A DNA stretch of 64,000 nt from an uncultured Bacteroidales bacterium (lineage in GTDB: Bacteria; Bacteroidota; Bacteroidia; Bacteroidales; Bacteroidaceae), in the NCBI GenBank assembly GCA_902798685.1, contig CADBXO010000015.1:1-64000 (forward strand). Direction: 5' to 3'. The notes below the pieces were generated by a model, which made no database searches, had not been told where the DNA came from, and was given only the letters and a program-made list of their open reading frames with translations. Below are positions 17,619-28,879 of this stretch, piece after piece. How positions within the stretch are numbered: the first letter of the stretch is position 1; each line of letters starts with the position of its first letter. Both the position numbers and the translations under genes were made by a program.

Positions 17619-19278
17619 ATTTAGCTGCATCTTTGTTTCTTATCTCCACTCGTTTGATCTTTCCGCTGATTGTCTTGGGAAGTTCATCAACGAACTCAAC
17701 CACACGCGGATATTTGTAAGGAGCCGATACCTTCTTTACGTGGTTCTGGATATCCTTGATAAGTTCCTCCTTGTCGGGCAGGTCCTTATACTCCTTTGCC
17801 AGGATGATGGTAGCCTTTACCACCTGTCCGCGGACTTCATCGGGCACGCCTGTTACGGCGCACTCTACGACTGCGGGGTGAGTCATCAGGGCGCTCTCTA
17901 CCTCGAACGGTCCTATACGGTAACCCGAACTCTTGATAACGTCATCGGTACGGCCCACGAACCAGTAGTAACCGTCACCGTCACGCCATGCGACATCGCC
18001 TGTATGGTAGATTCCGTTGTCATGAACGGTCTTGGTAAGTTCCTGATTATGATAATACTCCTCAAACAGACCCAGAGGAATGCGCTTGTCGGTATGCAGG
18101 ATAATCTCACCGCTCTCACCGTCCTCAGCAGAACGGCCGTCGTTTGTGAGAAGGTCCATATCGTATGCGGGGTTAGGTACACCCAGTGATCCGGGTTTGG
18201 GAGTCATCCATGGGAACGTACCTATTGTCATTGCGGTCTCGGTCTGTCCGAATCCCTCATGTATATCCAGTCCGGTATGCTCCTTCCAGAAGTCGAATAC
18301 GCTGGGGTTGAGAGGCTCGCCTGCAGTGGTGCAGTATTTGAGAGCACTCAGGTCATACTGGCTCAGATCCTCACGAATCAGATAACGGTAGATTGTGGGA
18401 GGAGCGCAGAATGAAGTCACCTTGTACTTTGCCATTGCAGCCAGTATATTGGCGGGAGTGAACTTCTCGTGGTCATATACGAACACAGCAGCGCCTGACA
18501 GCCACTGTCCGTAGAGTTTTCCCCATACAGCCTTACCCCAACCTGTATCGGCCACGGTAAGATGAAGGCTGTTCTCATTCACGTTGTGCCAGTACTTGGC
18601 GGTAACGATGTGTCCCAGAGGATAGAGGAAGTTGTGAGCCACCATCTTGGGGTTGCCGCTTGAACCTGAAGTAAAGTACAGAAGTGATATGTCGTGATTG
18701 TCATTGACATGCTCGGGACGTACAAACTCCCCGGCGTTCTTCATTCCCTCGTCCATGCTGTACCAACCATCCTTATTATATGAGCCGGTGGCAACACGGA
18801 TCTTCACTGAAGGAGCATCCTTGAGGCAGTCGTTGACATGCTGTATCATGATAGGCTCATCGGCCGATACAATCATCTTTATCTGAGCTGAGTTTGCACG
18901 GTAGATAAGGTCTTTCGGGGTGAGCAGATGGGTTGCGGGGATTGCCACGGCGCCCAGCTTGTGCAGAGCCACAATCGAGAACCAGAACTCGGCACGACGC
19001 TTGAGCATCATCATCACGCAGTCACCCTTACCTATTCCGAGAGACTGATAGAATGATGCCACCTGGTCCGATTTGCGCTTGATATCGGCAAATGTATAAC
19101 GTACCTCGGCACCCTCATCGTTGGTCCACAGCAGAGCAAGTTTATCGGGATTGGTCCTGGCCCACTCATCGACTACATCGTAGCCGAAATTGAAATTGTC
19201 CGGGACTATTATCTCAAAGTTTTTCTGGAAATCCTCAAGTGAGTCGAACTCTACCTTGCGTAAGTATTTTTCAAGCAT
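17617..19278 (-). CDS. AMP-forming acyl-CoA synthetase (acetyl/medium-chain type)
   Basis: A 553-residue ANL-superfamily ligase that activates a carboxylic acid with ATP and CoA. Seen: the AMP-binding loop FTSGSSGNPK (202-211), EGFGQTETAMTIG, the hinge GRTDDVIKSSGYRIGPFEVES and the catalytic lysine segment PKTISGKIKRVEIR near the end. The overall pattern resembles ACSM/acetyl-CoA synthetase-like enzymes for short or medium acids. It is last in a four-gene operon XRE-cupin, ligase, XRE-cupin, ligase. The convergent 2-oxoacid oxidoreductase could use its acyl-CoA product. The substrate is not decided by sequence. Confidence 0.9.
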   Translation of the reverse strand: MLEKYLRKVEFDSLEDFQKNFEIIVPDNFNFGYDVVDEWARTNPDKLALLWTNDEGAEVRYTFADIKRKSDQVASFYQSLGIGKGDCVMMMLKRRAEFWFSIVALHKLGAVAIPATHLLTPKDLIYRANSAQIKMIVSADEPIMIQHVNDCLKDAPSVKIRVATGSYNKDGWYSMDEGMKNAGEFVRPEHVNDNHDISLLYFTSGSSGNPKMVAHNFLYPLGHIVTAKYWHNVNENSLHLTVADTGWGKAVWGKLYGQWLSGAAVFVYDHEKFTPANILAAMAKYKVTSFCAPPTIYRYLIREDLSQYDLSALKYCTTAGEPLNPSVFDFWKEHTGLDIHEGFGQTETAMTIGTFPWMTPKPGSLGVPNPAYDMDLLTNDGRSAEDGESGEIILHTDKRIPLGLFEEYYHNQELTKTVHDNGIYHTGDVAWRDGDGYYWFVGRTDDVIKSSGYRIGPFEVESALMTHPAVVECAVTGVPDEVRGQVVKATIILAKEYKDLPDKEELIKDIQNHVKKVSAPYKYPRVVEFVDELPKTISGKIKRVEIRNKDAAK

Positions 19279-19287
19279 AAAAAAGAA

Positions 19288-19845
19288 TCAGATGATAATT
19301 GCAAAGAAACGTGCGGGCTCACCGTTGAGTGCGCGCATTCCGTGCGGTTGTGTTGCATCAAAGTATATACTGTCGCCGGGATTGAGCACCAGTTCCTTTC
19401 CGGCTATGCTCAAAAGCAGTGTGCCTTTCAGTACCAGATTGAACTCCTGACCTTCATGTGAGTTCAGGTGCATATGCTCCTCCATCTTGGGATCAACGGT
19501 AACGATGAAGGGAGATGCCTTGGCATGCTTGAATCCCATTGCAAGTGCCTGATACTTATAGGCTTTCTGACGCTCGATGACGGGACCCTTGCCCTTGCGT
19601 ACCAGCCAGTAGCTGGTCATGTTGGGAGCATCGCCGGCAAACAGCTCCAGAGGCTCAACGCCCAGGACGTTTGCTGCATTGCAAAGGAAGTTCATAGGAA
19701 TGTCTGATTCCCCTGACTCGTATTTAATCAACTCATCGGGAGTGATGCCGCACTTGGAGGCAACCTCCTCAACGGTCATGTCAACGTCCTCACGCAATCC
19801 GCGCAGACGCATGGCCATCTGTTTGATCTGTTCGTTTATTTCCAT
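19288..19845 (-). CDS. XRE-family regulator with C-terminal cupin
   Basis: A 185-residue transcription factor: an N-terminal Cro/C1-type helix-turn-helix (about 8-62, MTVEEVASKCGITPDELIKYESGES) and a C-terminal cupin barrel (HMHLNSHEGQEFNLVLKG, NPGDSIYFDATQPHG) that should sense a small ligand. It is one base from the upstream ligase and 9 from the downstream ligase, so it likely controls this operon or related acid-use genes. Its cupin keeps the HxxxxxH...E pattern partly, so metal binding is possible. Confidence 0.88.
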   Translation of the reverse strand: MEINEQIKQMAMRLRGLREDVDMTVEEVASKCGITPDELIKYESGESDIPMNFLCNAANVLGVEPLELFAGDAPNMTSYWLVRKGKGPVIERQKAYKYQALAMGFKHAKASPFIVTVDPKMEEHMHLNSHEGQEFNLVLKGTLLLSIAGKELVLNPGDSIYFDATQPHGMRALNGEPARFFAIII

Positions 19846-19846
19846 A

Positions 19847-21499
19847 TCAGATAACTTCTATTCCCTGCTCCTCGCAAAGCTTGAGGCTAAGCTCACGGAG
19901 TTTGAATTTCTGAATCTTGCCGCTACCGGTAAGCGGATACTCCTTTACAAAGAATACGTATTTGGGTATCTTGTAACGGGCAATCTTGCCGCGGCACCAG
20001 TCACGAACCTCCTCTTCGGTAAGTTTGGCACCCTCATCCAGTATGATGAATGCACCAACCTCCTCACCGTATTTCTTGGAGGGAACACCTGCCACCTGTA
20101 CGTCACGTACGCCGGGCAGATGATAGAGGAACTCCTCGATCTCACGCGGGTAGATGTTCTCACCGCCGCGGATGATCATATCCTTGATACGGCCCGTAAT
20201 ACGGTAGTTGCCGTTCTCATCCATGATTCCAAGGTCACCTGAATGCAGATAACCGTTCTCGTCAATAACCTCGGCTGTAGCCTGTGGGTTCTTGTAATAA
20301 CCCTTCATGACGTTGAAGCCCTTGCAGCACATCTCACCCTGAGTACCTACGGGAACCTCCTTGTTGGTCTCGGGATCAAGCACCTTGACATCGACGAACT
20401 CATAGTCGCGGCCCACTGTGGTATAACGTACCTCATCGGGATCGTCTATGCGGGTCTGGCTCATACCGGGTGAAGACTCGGTCAGGCCGTATACGCTTGT
20501 AACATGCAGATACATCTTCTCCTCAACCTTGCGCATGAGCTCGATCGGACAGAGTGATCCAGCCATGATACCTGTACGCAGGCATGAGAGGTCAAACATA
20601 TCGAACATGGGGTGGTTCAGCTCGGCAATGAACATGGTGGGCACACCGTACAGAGCGGTGCAACGCTCCTTGTGGACCGATGCCAGCGTAACCAGCGGGT
20701 CGAAACGCTCCACAACCACCTCGGTACAACCGTGGGTAAGGCAGTTCATGGTTGCCAGAACCACGCCGAAGCAGTGGAACAGAGGCACACATACGCAGAG
20801 CTTGTCATCCTGGGTGAACTTCATGTGCTCACCGGTCAGGAATCCGTCATTCGCAATGTTATAGTGGGTAAGCATTACACCCTTGGGGAAACCTGTGGTT
20901 CCCGATGTGTACTGCATGTTCACAACGTCGTGGCAGTTTACTGACTTGCGCAGACGCTGGAACTCATCATCCTCGGTATTCTCACCAAGAAGCAGTATCT
21001 CGGCGGTGTTGTACATGCCGCGGAACTTCTCCTGGCCGATGTAAACGACGTTCTTGAGCTTGGGGAAACGCTTGCTCTCCAGGTGACCGCGCTGGCATTC
21101 GCGCAGCTCGGGCAGCATGGTGTAAGCCATATCCACGTAGTTGCTCTCCCATGTGCCGTCGGTAAGGCAGAGGGTATGCATATCGGAGTCCTTGCAAAGG
21201 TACTCCAGCTCATTCTGCTTGTAGTTGGTGTTTACGGTAATGCACACGGCGCCTATCTTGGCGCATGCATAAAGGAATGTGAGCCAGTCAGGTACGTTCT
21301 GGGCCCAAAGACCCACGTGTGTACCCTTGGTCACACCTATTGCTATAAGGCCGCGGGCCATGTCATCGACCCTCTCGTTGAACTGTTTCCAAGTGAAACG
21401 GAGGTCGCGGTCCGAATAGACTATATATTCTTTGTCAGGCGTAGTCTGAGCCCAGTGCTCAAGCCAGTCGCCCAACGTTCTCTCTGATAACTGGTACAT
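19847..21499 (-). CDS. AMP-forming acyl-CoA synthetase (fatty-acid type)
   Basis: A 550-residue ANL-superfamily ligase. Seen: the loop [48 protein letters not shown], the hinge [18 protein letters not shown] and the catalytic-lysine end [16 protein letters not shown]. It resembles FadD/acyl-CoA synthetase family enzymes more than the neighbouring ligase does, so the two probably use different acids. It is flanked by two XRE-cupin genes and starts 7 bases after the first. Confidence 0.9.
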   Translation of the reverse strand: MYQLSERTLGDWLEHWAQTTPDKEYIVYSDRDLRFTWKQFNERVDDMARGLIAIGVTKGTHVGLWAQNVPDWLTFLYACAKIGAVCITVNTNYKQNELEYLCKDSDMHTLCLTDGTWESNYVDMAYTMLPELRECQRGHLESKRFPKLKNVVYIGQEKFRGMYNTAEILLLGENTEDDEFQRLRKSVNCHDVVNMQYTSGTTGFPKGVMLTHYNIANDGFLTGEHMKFTQDDKLCVCVPLFHCFGVVLATMNCLTHGCTEVVVERFDPLVTLASVHKERCTALYGVPTMFIAELNHPMFDMFDLSCLRTGIMAGSLCPIELMRKVEEKMYLHVTSVYGLTESSPGMSQTRIDDPDEVRYTTVGRDYEFVDVKVLDPETNKEVPVGTQGEMCCKGFNVMKGYYKNPQATAEVIDENGYLHSGDLGIMDENGNYRITGRIKDMIIRGGENIYPREIEEFLYHLPGVRDVQVAGVPSKKYGEEVGAFIILDEGAKLTEEEVRDWCRGKIARYKIPKYVFFVKEYPLTGSGKIQKFKLRELSLKLCEEQGIEVI

Positions 21500-21506
21500 G
21501 TCGGAA

Positions 21507-22082
21507 TTAAATAGGAGTATAGACTACTGCAAGAATACGTGCCTTCTGGCCGTTGTAGCCGTGCACGTGATGCTTAACGATTGAATCATAGTAAATGCTG
21601 TCACCCTTCTCAAGAACGTATGAGTTCTTGCCGTAGTTGATCTCGACCTGACCGTCCAGGACGTAGATGAACTCCTCGCCCTCGTGGGTAGAGAGATCGA
21701 ACTTGGGATTCTCATCCGGCAGTATATCAATTACGAAAGGCTCCAGATGGCGGTTGTCCTTACCCTCTGAGAGTGAATGGTAGATCATGTTCTCATGACC
21801 TTCGGCTGCGTGGTTTGAAAACCTTACGCTCTCACGCTCGTCCTGAGCACGGCTTACAACCGCACCTACGCTCTGCTGGTCATCCAGGAAAGTACCTAGT
21901 CGTACACCTAGTACACGGGCTATCTTGATTAGAGGAGCCAGACCCGGCAGCGGGCCGTCATTCTCTATTGCCTTAACTTGGTCTACGGTTAGCTGTGCGC
22001 GCTCGGCCAGAACCTCAATCTCCATCTGCTTGGACTCTCTGAGAGAGCGGATTTTCTTACCTACTGGTACTTTCGAATTCAT
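21507..22082 (-). CDS. XRE-family regulator with C-terminal cupin (first gene of ligase operon)
   Basis: A 191-residue regulator with HTH (about 7-63, [22 protein letters not shown]) and a C-terminal cupin ([43 protein letters not shown]). It shares architecture but limited sequence with the second regulator in the same operon, so the regulator-ligase pair looks like an old duplication. Its own promoter has a -7 box at 22124-22131 and a palindrome between that box and the ATG, a natural place for self-control. Confidence 0.88.
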   Translation of the reverse strand: MNSKVPVGKKIRSLRESKQMEIEVLAERAQLTVDQVKAIENDGPLPGLAPLIKIARVLGVRLGTFLDDQQSVGAVVSRAQDERESVRFSNHAAEGHENMIYHSLSEGKDNRHLEPFVIDILPDENPKFDLSTHEGEEFIYVLDGQVEINYGKNSYVLEKGDSIYYDSIVKHHVHGYNGQKARILAVVYTPI

Positions 22083-22100
22083 GATTTTCTGTATTATTAT

Positions 22101-22131
22101 ACGGAATATACCGTTTTATGCCGCAAAAATA
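22101..22131 (-). promoter_or_regulatory. Promoter -7 box and candidate operator of the XRE-ligase operon
   Basis: TATTTTTG on minus (22124-22131) fits the -7 consensus. Between it and the start codon the 14-base near-palindrome ACGGAATATACCGT (22101-22114) has ACGG/CCGT arms and only one mismatched pair. It may be the binding site of the cupin regulator encoded just downstream. Confidence 0.45.
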
Positions 22132-22228
22132 CAAAAAAGGCGCAATATGCACTCCACAACGCTAATAATTATGGGATTATATAGTAAAAATTGTATTTTT
22201 TAAATAATGTGTTGTTGAATTTTTATAT

Positions 22229-22236
22229 TATCTTTG
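22229..22236 (+). promoter_or_regulatory. gyrB -7 promoter box
   Basis: TATCTTTG fits TAnnTTTG and lies 21 bases before the gyrB ATG. No well-spaced -33 element is seen. Confidence 0.5.
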
Positions 22237-22248
22237 TGTGTCTTATAA

Positions 22249-24213
<1,965 letters not shown>

Positions 24214-24233
24214 GTTCAGCATATCAACAAGAA

Positions 24234-24261
24234 AGGCCCTGCAACCGCAGGGCCTTTTTTT
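24234..24261 (+). terminator. gyrB terminator
   Basis: AGGCCCTGC / GCAGGGCCT perfect nine-base stem with loop AACC followed by T-run. Confidence 0.92.
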
Positions 24262-24265
24262 GTGC

Positions 24266-24293
24266 ACAAAAAAAGGTTGGAAAAATCCAACCT
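24266..24293 (-). terminator. rpsT terminator
   Basis: On the minus strand AGGTTGG / CCAACCT with loop ATTTTT is followed by eight or so T residues, 35 bases after the rpsT stop. Confidence 0.85.
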
Positions 24294-24327
24294 GTAAACT
24301 GATTCAAACCGACAAAGGGGTTTAAGA

Positions 24328-24582
24328 TCAAGCGAGCTTAGCGATGTGAGCGCAGAGCTTTGACTTGAGGTTAGCGGCCTTGTTCTTGTGGATGAGCTTG
24401 GTCTTAGCCAGCTTGTCCAGCATCTTCTGAACCTTAGGATAGGTTGCAGCAGCCTCCTCCTTGTTGGTCATAGCGCGAAGCTGACGAACTGCATTACGCA
24501 TGGTCTTTGCATAATAACGGTTGTGAAGTCTTCTCTTCTCGCTCTTTCTGATAGCCTTCAAGGCTGATTTGTGGTTTGCCAT
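24328..24582 (-). CDS. rpsT: 30S ribosomal protein S20
   Basis: An 84-residue basic helical protein of the 30S subunit, beginning [21 protein letters not shown] and rich in Lys/Arg. Length is normal. The ATG at 24580-24582 is chosen because MANHKSA is the family N-terminus; the frame is open further upstream only by chance. A perfect promoter lies about 70 bases upstream. The intervening leader has a small hairpin (AGCCT-CTCG-AGGCT) that could be used in the autoregulation known for S20 in other bacteria. Confidence 0.96.
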   Translation of the reverse strand: MANHKSALKAIRKSEKRRLHNRYYAKTMRNAVRQLRAMTNKEEAAATYPKVQKMLDKLAKTKLIHKNKAANLKSKLCAHIAKLA

Positions 24583-24652
24583 TATAAAAAGCCGATATAC
24601 GAACGCGCCATCCTTTCCGGTAGCCTCGAGAGGCTGCCCTATAAAGCGGATG

Positions 24653-24683
24653 CAAAAGTAGTTACATTTTTCCAAACGGCAAA
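24653..24683 (-). promoter_or_regulatory. rpsT promoter
   Basis: Minus strand TTTG (24680-24683), 19 bases, TACTTTTG (24653-24660): a perfect TTTG-N19-TAnnTTTG promoter. Confidence 0.85.
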
Positions 24684-24729
24684 CTTTCTCCAGTATTTTT
24701 TTATATCTTCGTGCCACAGAGAAAAAGTC

Positions 24730-25458
24730 ATGTGGCAGGCGGAAAAGGGAATACTGGTAGGTTCAGTGAGGCATAATGACCGCACAAGCGTGGCGCATAT
24801 ATTCACCAGCCAGCACGGAATGGTGCCGTTCATCTGGTTCCTTTCCAAGACCGGAAAGAACGCCAGCCGCAACACCCTGCTACAACCCCTGACCCAGCTG
24901 GAGTTCCAGGCCGAATACATTCCCACTGAGAACCTCCAACATATCAAGGAGATAAAGAACTGCGCCCCCTACGGAGATATTCCAAGGAATCCCCTTAAAA
25001 GTGCCATTTCGCTGTTCCTGTCAGAGTTCCTGACATACGCATTGAAGGGAGAGCAGAACAATCCGCAGCTTTTCAGTTTCCTGAGCGAGTCACTCAAGTG
25101 GTTCGATGCCGCTGCTGACGGCACCTACTCCAACTTCCACATAGCCTTCATGATAGGTACCGCAAGTCACATAGGCATCTGCCCCAACAGTGACGACTAC
25201 ACACCCGGATGCGTGCTTGACATGCGCGACGGCTGTTTCACCCCGCTGCTGCCCAAGCATACCGAGTACATGCCGGCCGAGCTCTCATACAAGCTCTACC
25301 TGCTCATGAACTCTGACTATGACGGAATGAAAGACGCGCCCCTGACTGGTCAGGAACGCGTCATGCTGTTGAATGCGCTCAACAATTTCTTCCGTCTTCA
25401 CATACCCTCCTTCCCTGTGCTCAAGTCAATTGAGGTCCTGGAGACGGTATTCGGTTAA
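24730..25458 (+). CDS. recO: DNA repair protein RecO
   Basis: A 242-residue recombination mediator working with RecR to load RecA at gaps. It has the N-terminal OB-fold start [20 protein letters not shown] and the helical C-terminal region ending in [24 protein letters not shown]. It is divergent to rpsT, with only the region 24583-24729 between them. Its stop overlaps the ftsZ stop by 4 bases tail to tail. No zinc-finger cysteines are visible, unlike in some Firmicutes homologues. Confidence 0.88.
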   Translation: MWQAEKGILVGSVRHNDRTSVAHIFTSQHGMVPFIWFLSKTGKNASRNTLLQPLTQLEFQAEYIPTENLQHIKEIKNCAPYGDIPRNPLKSAISLFLSEFLTYALKGEQNNPQLFSFLSESLKWFDAAADGTYSNFHIAFMIGTASHIGICPNSDDYTPGCVLDMRDGCFTPLLPKHTEYMPAELSYKLYLLMNSDYDGMKDAPLTGQERVMLLNALNNFFRLHIPSFPVLKSIEVLETVFG

Positions 25459-26666
25459 GCGCGCAGAGCCTTGAGCTCGGACAATCCCACAGTATTGCGG
25501 AGATATGTAGGTGATGCCTCGATGGCATCAATCAGTGCGTCGTTGTCAAGATCGGCATCGGACATCTCATAGAGATAGAGCTGGCGCTTGTCGACACGGT
25601 CACCGTAGATATCCTCGATTACGCGGTCTGCCTCCTCTTCATCATCCATCATAGGAATACTCTCCATTCCGAATCCGGTGGCAAGTACCGTAATCTTGAC
25701 CTCATCGGTCAGGGTATCGTCATTGGCAAGACCCCAGATAACCTCAATGTTCTTGTCCTCGAACTTATCCATGAAGTGACGTACCTCATTCATCTCATCC
25801 AGCATAAGCTGATGGTCTGACTGTGTACTCTGATAGATGTTGAACAGTATCTTCTTGGACTTATGGATGTCATTGTTGTAGAGAAGGGGTGACTTGAGGG
25901 CCGAATCAAACGCCTGGTTCACACGGTTCTCACCCTTGGCAACACCGGTACTCATTATTGCTACACCGCCGTTACTCAGGATCTTCTTGACATCACGGAA
26001 GTCAAGGTTGATTATTCCGCGGCAGGTAATAAGCTCGGCTATACTCTTGGTTGCGGTGGTAAGGGTCTCATCCACATGTTTGAATCCTGTGGCTACACTC
26101 TTGTCGGGATATATCTCAAGCAGTTTCTCGTTACTGATTACAAGCAGGGCGTCAACATACTGTGACATCTCGCGAACACCCTTGAGGGCCTGCTTGATCT
26201 TGGGACGCATCTCAAACTTGAACGGGATGGTAACGATACCCACGGTAAGCATGCCGCACTCCTTTGCGCATCTGGCAATAACCGGAGCAGCACCGGTACC
26301 TGTACCGCCGCCCATACCGGCAGTGATGAATACCATCTGGGTATCATCCTTGAACTGCGCCTTTATCTCCTCAATGCTCTCCTCGGCTGCCTTGCGTGCA
26401 ACTGCGGGATCATTTCCGGCACCCAGACCGTTGGTGGTCTGACGTCCCAGCTGCAGTTTGATGGGTATATCTGAATCGGCCAGCGCCTGCTGGTCAGTAT
26501 TGGCAATCACGAATACCACGTCATGAATACCCTCACGGTACATGTTCTTGACAGCATTGCTGCCACCGCCGCCCACACCGATAACCTTGATTATCTTACG
26601 TGACTCAGTAGGGAAATCAAACGGAAGAATCTCTTTCTCCTCAAATTCTTTAATATCCTGGTTCAT
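25455..26666 (-). CDS. ftsZ: Cell division protein FtsZ
   Basis: Tubulin-like GTPase forming the division ring. Seen: GVGGGGSNAVKNM near the N-terminus, the tubulin signature GGGTGTGAAPV, and the T7-type loop region DFRDVKKI. The C-terminus lacks the classic long linker of Proteobacteria and ends [19 protein letters not shown]. The ATG at 26664-26666 (MNQDIKEFEEKE, 403 residues) is preferred. An in-frame TTG at 26687 would start the protein earlier but overlaps the ftsA stop. It is the last gene of the dcw cluster. Confidence 0.96.
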   Translation of the reverse strand: MNQDIKEFEEKEILPFDFPTESRKIIKVIGVGGGGSNAVKNMYREGIHDVVFVIANTDQQALADSDIPIKLQLGRQTTNGLGAGNDPAVARKAAEESIEEIKAQFKDDTQMVFITAGMGGGTGTGAAPVIARCAKECGMLTVGIVTIPFKFEMRPKIKQALKGVREMSQYVDALLVISNEKLLEIYPDKSVATGFKHVDETLTTATKSIAELITCRGIINLDFRDVKKILSNGGVAIMSTGVAKGENRVNQAFDSALKSPLLYNNDIHKSKKILFNIYQSTQSDHQLMLDEMNEVRHFMDKFEDKNIEVIWGLANDDTLTDEVKITVLATGFGMESIPMMDDEEEADRVIEDIYGDRVDKRQLYLYEMSDADLDNDALIDAIEASPTYLRNTVGLSELKALRA

Positions 26667-26683
26667 AGTCGTTATCGGTTTAA

Positions 26684-28135
26684 TCAATTAGCGGAATTCT
26701 GACCGTTCTCATCCTTATCCTCAAAGAAACTCTCGCCCATGCTCATCACATCATCGACCCAACGTTTGAAGATGCTCACCTTCTTGGTACGCTTCTTCTC
26801 GGCTTCCTCCTCCTTGGCTGCAGTTTCCTCCTCCTTCTGGGCAGCGGCCTTCTCACGCTCCTCCTGTTCCTTGCGGTCACGCTCGGCCTGGGCGCTCTCA
26901 CCTGCCTCGGTAAAGAGGTCTATCTGAACCACCTTATCCTGATTCTCGGCCGATATGTTATCTATCTCATCCATCTTGGGCAGTTCGCAGCAGTTCTCAT
27001 CACCCTTGGCCATGACAGAAAGCAGGGCCAGCTGTGATCCGTCACCGCGCTTCCAGCTGGGTTCAACCCATGTAACGCCGCAGGCAGGTTCAGTTACCAC
27101 GCGCGGACGGCGCATTGAAGGCATCAGTTTTACAAACACCTGGTCCAACTGGCGCAGCTGTGAGCCGCCGCCCGTCAGAACTATTCCCGCATAGAGAACC
27201 TCGGCATACCCTGAAGCCTTTATCTGTACACAGACGTTACGGATAATCTCCTCGTTACGGGCTTCGATGATATCGCCTATATCCTTGAGCAGCACCTTGT
27301 TGTCATTGATCATTATGGTCTCACTGGCATCCTGGCTGCCAATCAGGTTGCAAAGTCCGTAGGTGCACTTGAGCTGCTCGGCCTGCTCAGGTTCTATCTT
27401 GAGTACAGCCGAAAGGTCACGTGTTATAAGCGCACTTCCCAGCGGGATTACGCGCAGGTAACGCAGCATACCGCTCTTGTAGACTGATACGGTTGTGGTA
27501 TCGGAACCGTAGTCAACCAGTACGCATCCCTGCTGACGGTCATCATCAGTCAGGATGGCATCGGCCTGGGCCATGGGGGCCACATAACCATCTACAATCT
27601 CCACCTGTGCCATCATAAAGCACTGGGCTATGTAATCGGCCACCTGTTTCTTGAGCAGGATATTCAGGTAACTGCCTCCGAGTGAGCGGCAAGCCACACC
27701 CATGGGGTCAGTCTCCGTTCCGCGTTTGTTGTCAACCACATACTCCTGTGACTCCTGGAACAGGTTGACATAACCTTCATAATCTATCTCACTGCACTGT
27801 TGGAACATATCGTCGATAACCTCCTGGCTGACAACAGTCTCCTCTTCAAACTGATGCTCAACCTTGCTTATTATCGACTTCAGGCCCTTGGCATTGTAAC
27901 CCACATAGACCTTCTCTATGCTGGTTGAAAGGATTGCGTTCAGCCTCTCCACCACCTCGGCAATGGCATTCGCAGTCTTGTCCAGATTATAGACAGCACC
28001 GTGACGGATGCATGATGATGACGGTACTCCGGCATAAGCCAGCACCTTGAGTGAGCCGTCAGTCATAATCTGACCTGCCACGCCTGAGATCTTGGACGAT
28101 CCGAGCTCAATTGCAACAATAACTTTGTCTTCCAT
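26684..28135 (-). CDS. ftsA: Cell division protein FtsA
   Basis: An actin-like membrane tether for FtsZ, 483 residues. Seen: VAIELGSSKISGVAGQI, the SHS2 region, the ATPase motif VLVDYGSDTTTVSVYK and VLTGGGSQLRQLDQVF. The C-terminus has a long Lys/Glu-rich coiled segment (about 410-455). It then ends in an amphipathic stretch (VSIFKRWVDDVMSMGESFF) that should bind the inner membrane. The long charged linker is typical of Bacteroidetes FtsA. It starts 5 bases after ftsQ. Confidence 0.95.
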   Translation of the reverse strand: MEDKVIVAIELGSSKISGVAGQIMTDGSLKVLAYAGVPSSSCIRHGAVYNLDKTANAIAEVVERLNAILSTSIEKVYVGYNAKGLKSIISKVEHQFEEETVVSQEVIDDMFQQCSEIDYEGYVNLFQESQEYVVDNKRGTETDPMGVACRSLGGSYLNILLKKQVADYIAQCFMMAQVEIVDGYVAPMAQADAILTDDDRQQGCVLVDYGSDTTTVSVYKSGMLRYLRVIPLGSALITRDLSAVLKIEPEQAEQLKCTYGLCNLIGSQDASETIMINDNKVLLKDIGDIIEARNEEIIRNVCVQIKASGYAEVLYAGIVLTGGGSQLRQLDQVFVKLMPSMRRPRVVTEPACGVTWVEPSWKRGDGSQLALLSVMAKGDENCCELPKMDEIDNISAENQDKVVQIDLFTEAGESAQAERDRKEQEEREKAAAQKEEETAAKEEEAEKKRTKKVSIFKRWVDDVMSMGESFFEDKDENGQNSAN

Positions 28136-28140
28136 CTATC

Positions 28141-28878
28141 TTATTTTCGTTTCTTGCATACTACCTGACCATCGTAGGCTACGCTTATTGAGCGGTATTT
28201 GTTCCAGCCTACATTGTCCAGACCCTTCTCATAGAAGTTCATGAGACGGTCCAGCTTATCCTCAACGTTATCGGCCGTGCCGATTATCAGCAGGTGGTCA
28301 CCCACGCGGGGTACCAGTTCTATCTGTCCGTCCTTGGTCACGTTTATCTGCTCAATCTGAGCCTTCCAGAACTCCGAACGGTCAATTACACGAACCACCT
28401 TAAGCAGGTCACCGGACGCGAACTGGCGGTCTATGTATCCGGTCGCTACCGGAAGCTGCACCGCCAAGGAGCGCTGAGTAAGTATCTCGCCCCTGCTGTC
28501 CACATAGAAGTCCTGGCCGCGGTTGTTGATGACACGTACCAGAGGTACCTTGCTTGAGAGGTTTATCCTGAGCATGTCACCGCCGGTCTTGTAACACTGT
28601 ACCTTGCCCACCAGCGGATGCATCATCAGTGTGGCCTCTATCTTTTCAGGTTCTATCTCTTCAAGCGGCAGACCCACAGGATCTATCGAATGCTCCTGAA
28701 GCACTGCCAGCACCATCTCCTCATCAATAAGGTCAAAATGGAGACTGTCCGTGATATGCAGGTCCACGCCGCGGCACAAACGGGTATCCTCATGCCTGTC
28801 AGTCATGGCCATCGCCGAATATACCAGATATCCGGCCAGAACAACCACCGATAATATGGACAGTATCTTCTTTAACAC
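28141..28878 (-). CDS. ftsQ: Cell division protein FtsQ/DivIB-type
   Basis: A 245-residue bitopic protein: one membrane segment (about 4-24) then a POTRA-like domain (VDLHITDSLHFDLIDEEMVLAVL) and the FtsQ beta domain (PLVRVINNRGQDFYVDSRGEIL). It links FtsA/FtsZ to the septal synthase. The start is GTG at 28876-28878, one base after the murG-murC stop; no in-frame ATG occurs until residue 23, inside the membrane segment. Confidence 0.88.
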   Translation of the reverse strand: MLKKILSILSVVVLAGYLVYSAMAMTDRHEDTRLCRGVDLHITDSLHFDLIDEEMVLAVLQEHSIDPVGLPLEEIEPEKIEATLMMHPLVGKVQCYKTGGDMLRINLSSKVPLVRVINNRGQDFYVDSRGEILTQRSLAVQLPVATGYIDRQFASGDLLKVVRVIDRSEFWKAQIEQINVTKDGQIELVPRVGDHLLIIGTADNVEDKLDRLMNFYEKGLDNVGWNKYRSISVAYDGQVVCKKRK

Positions 28879-28879
28879 C

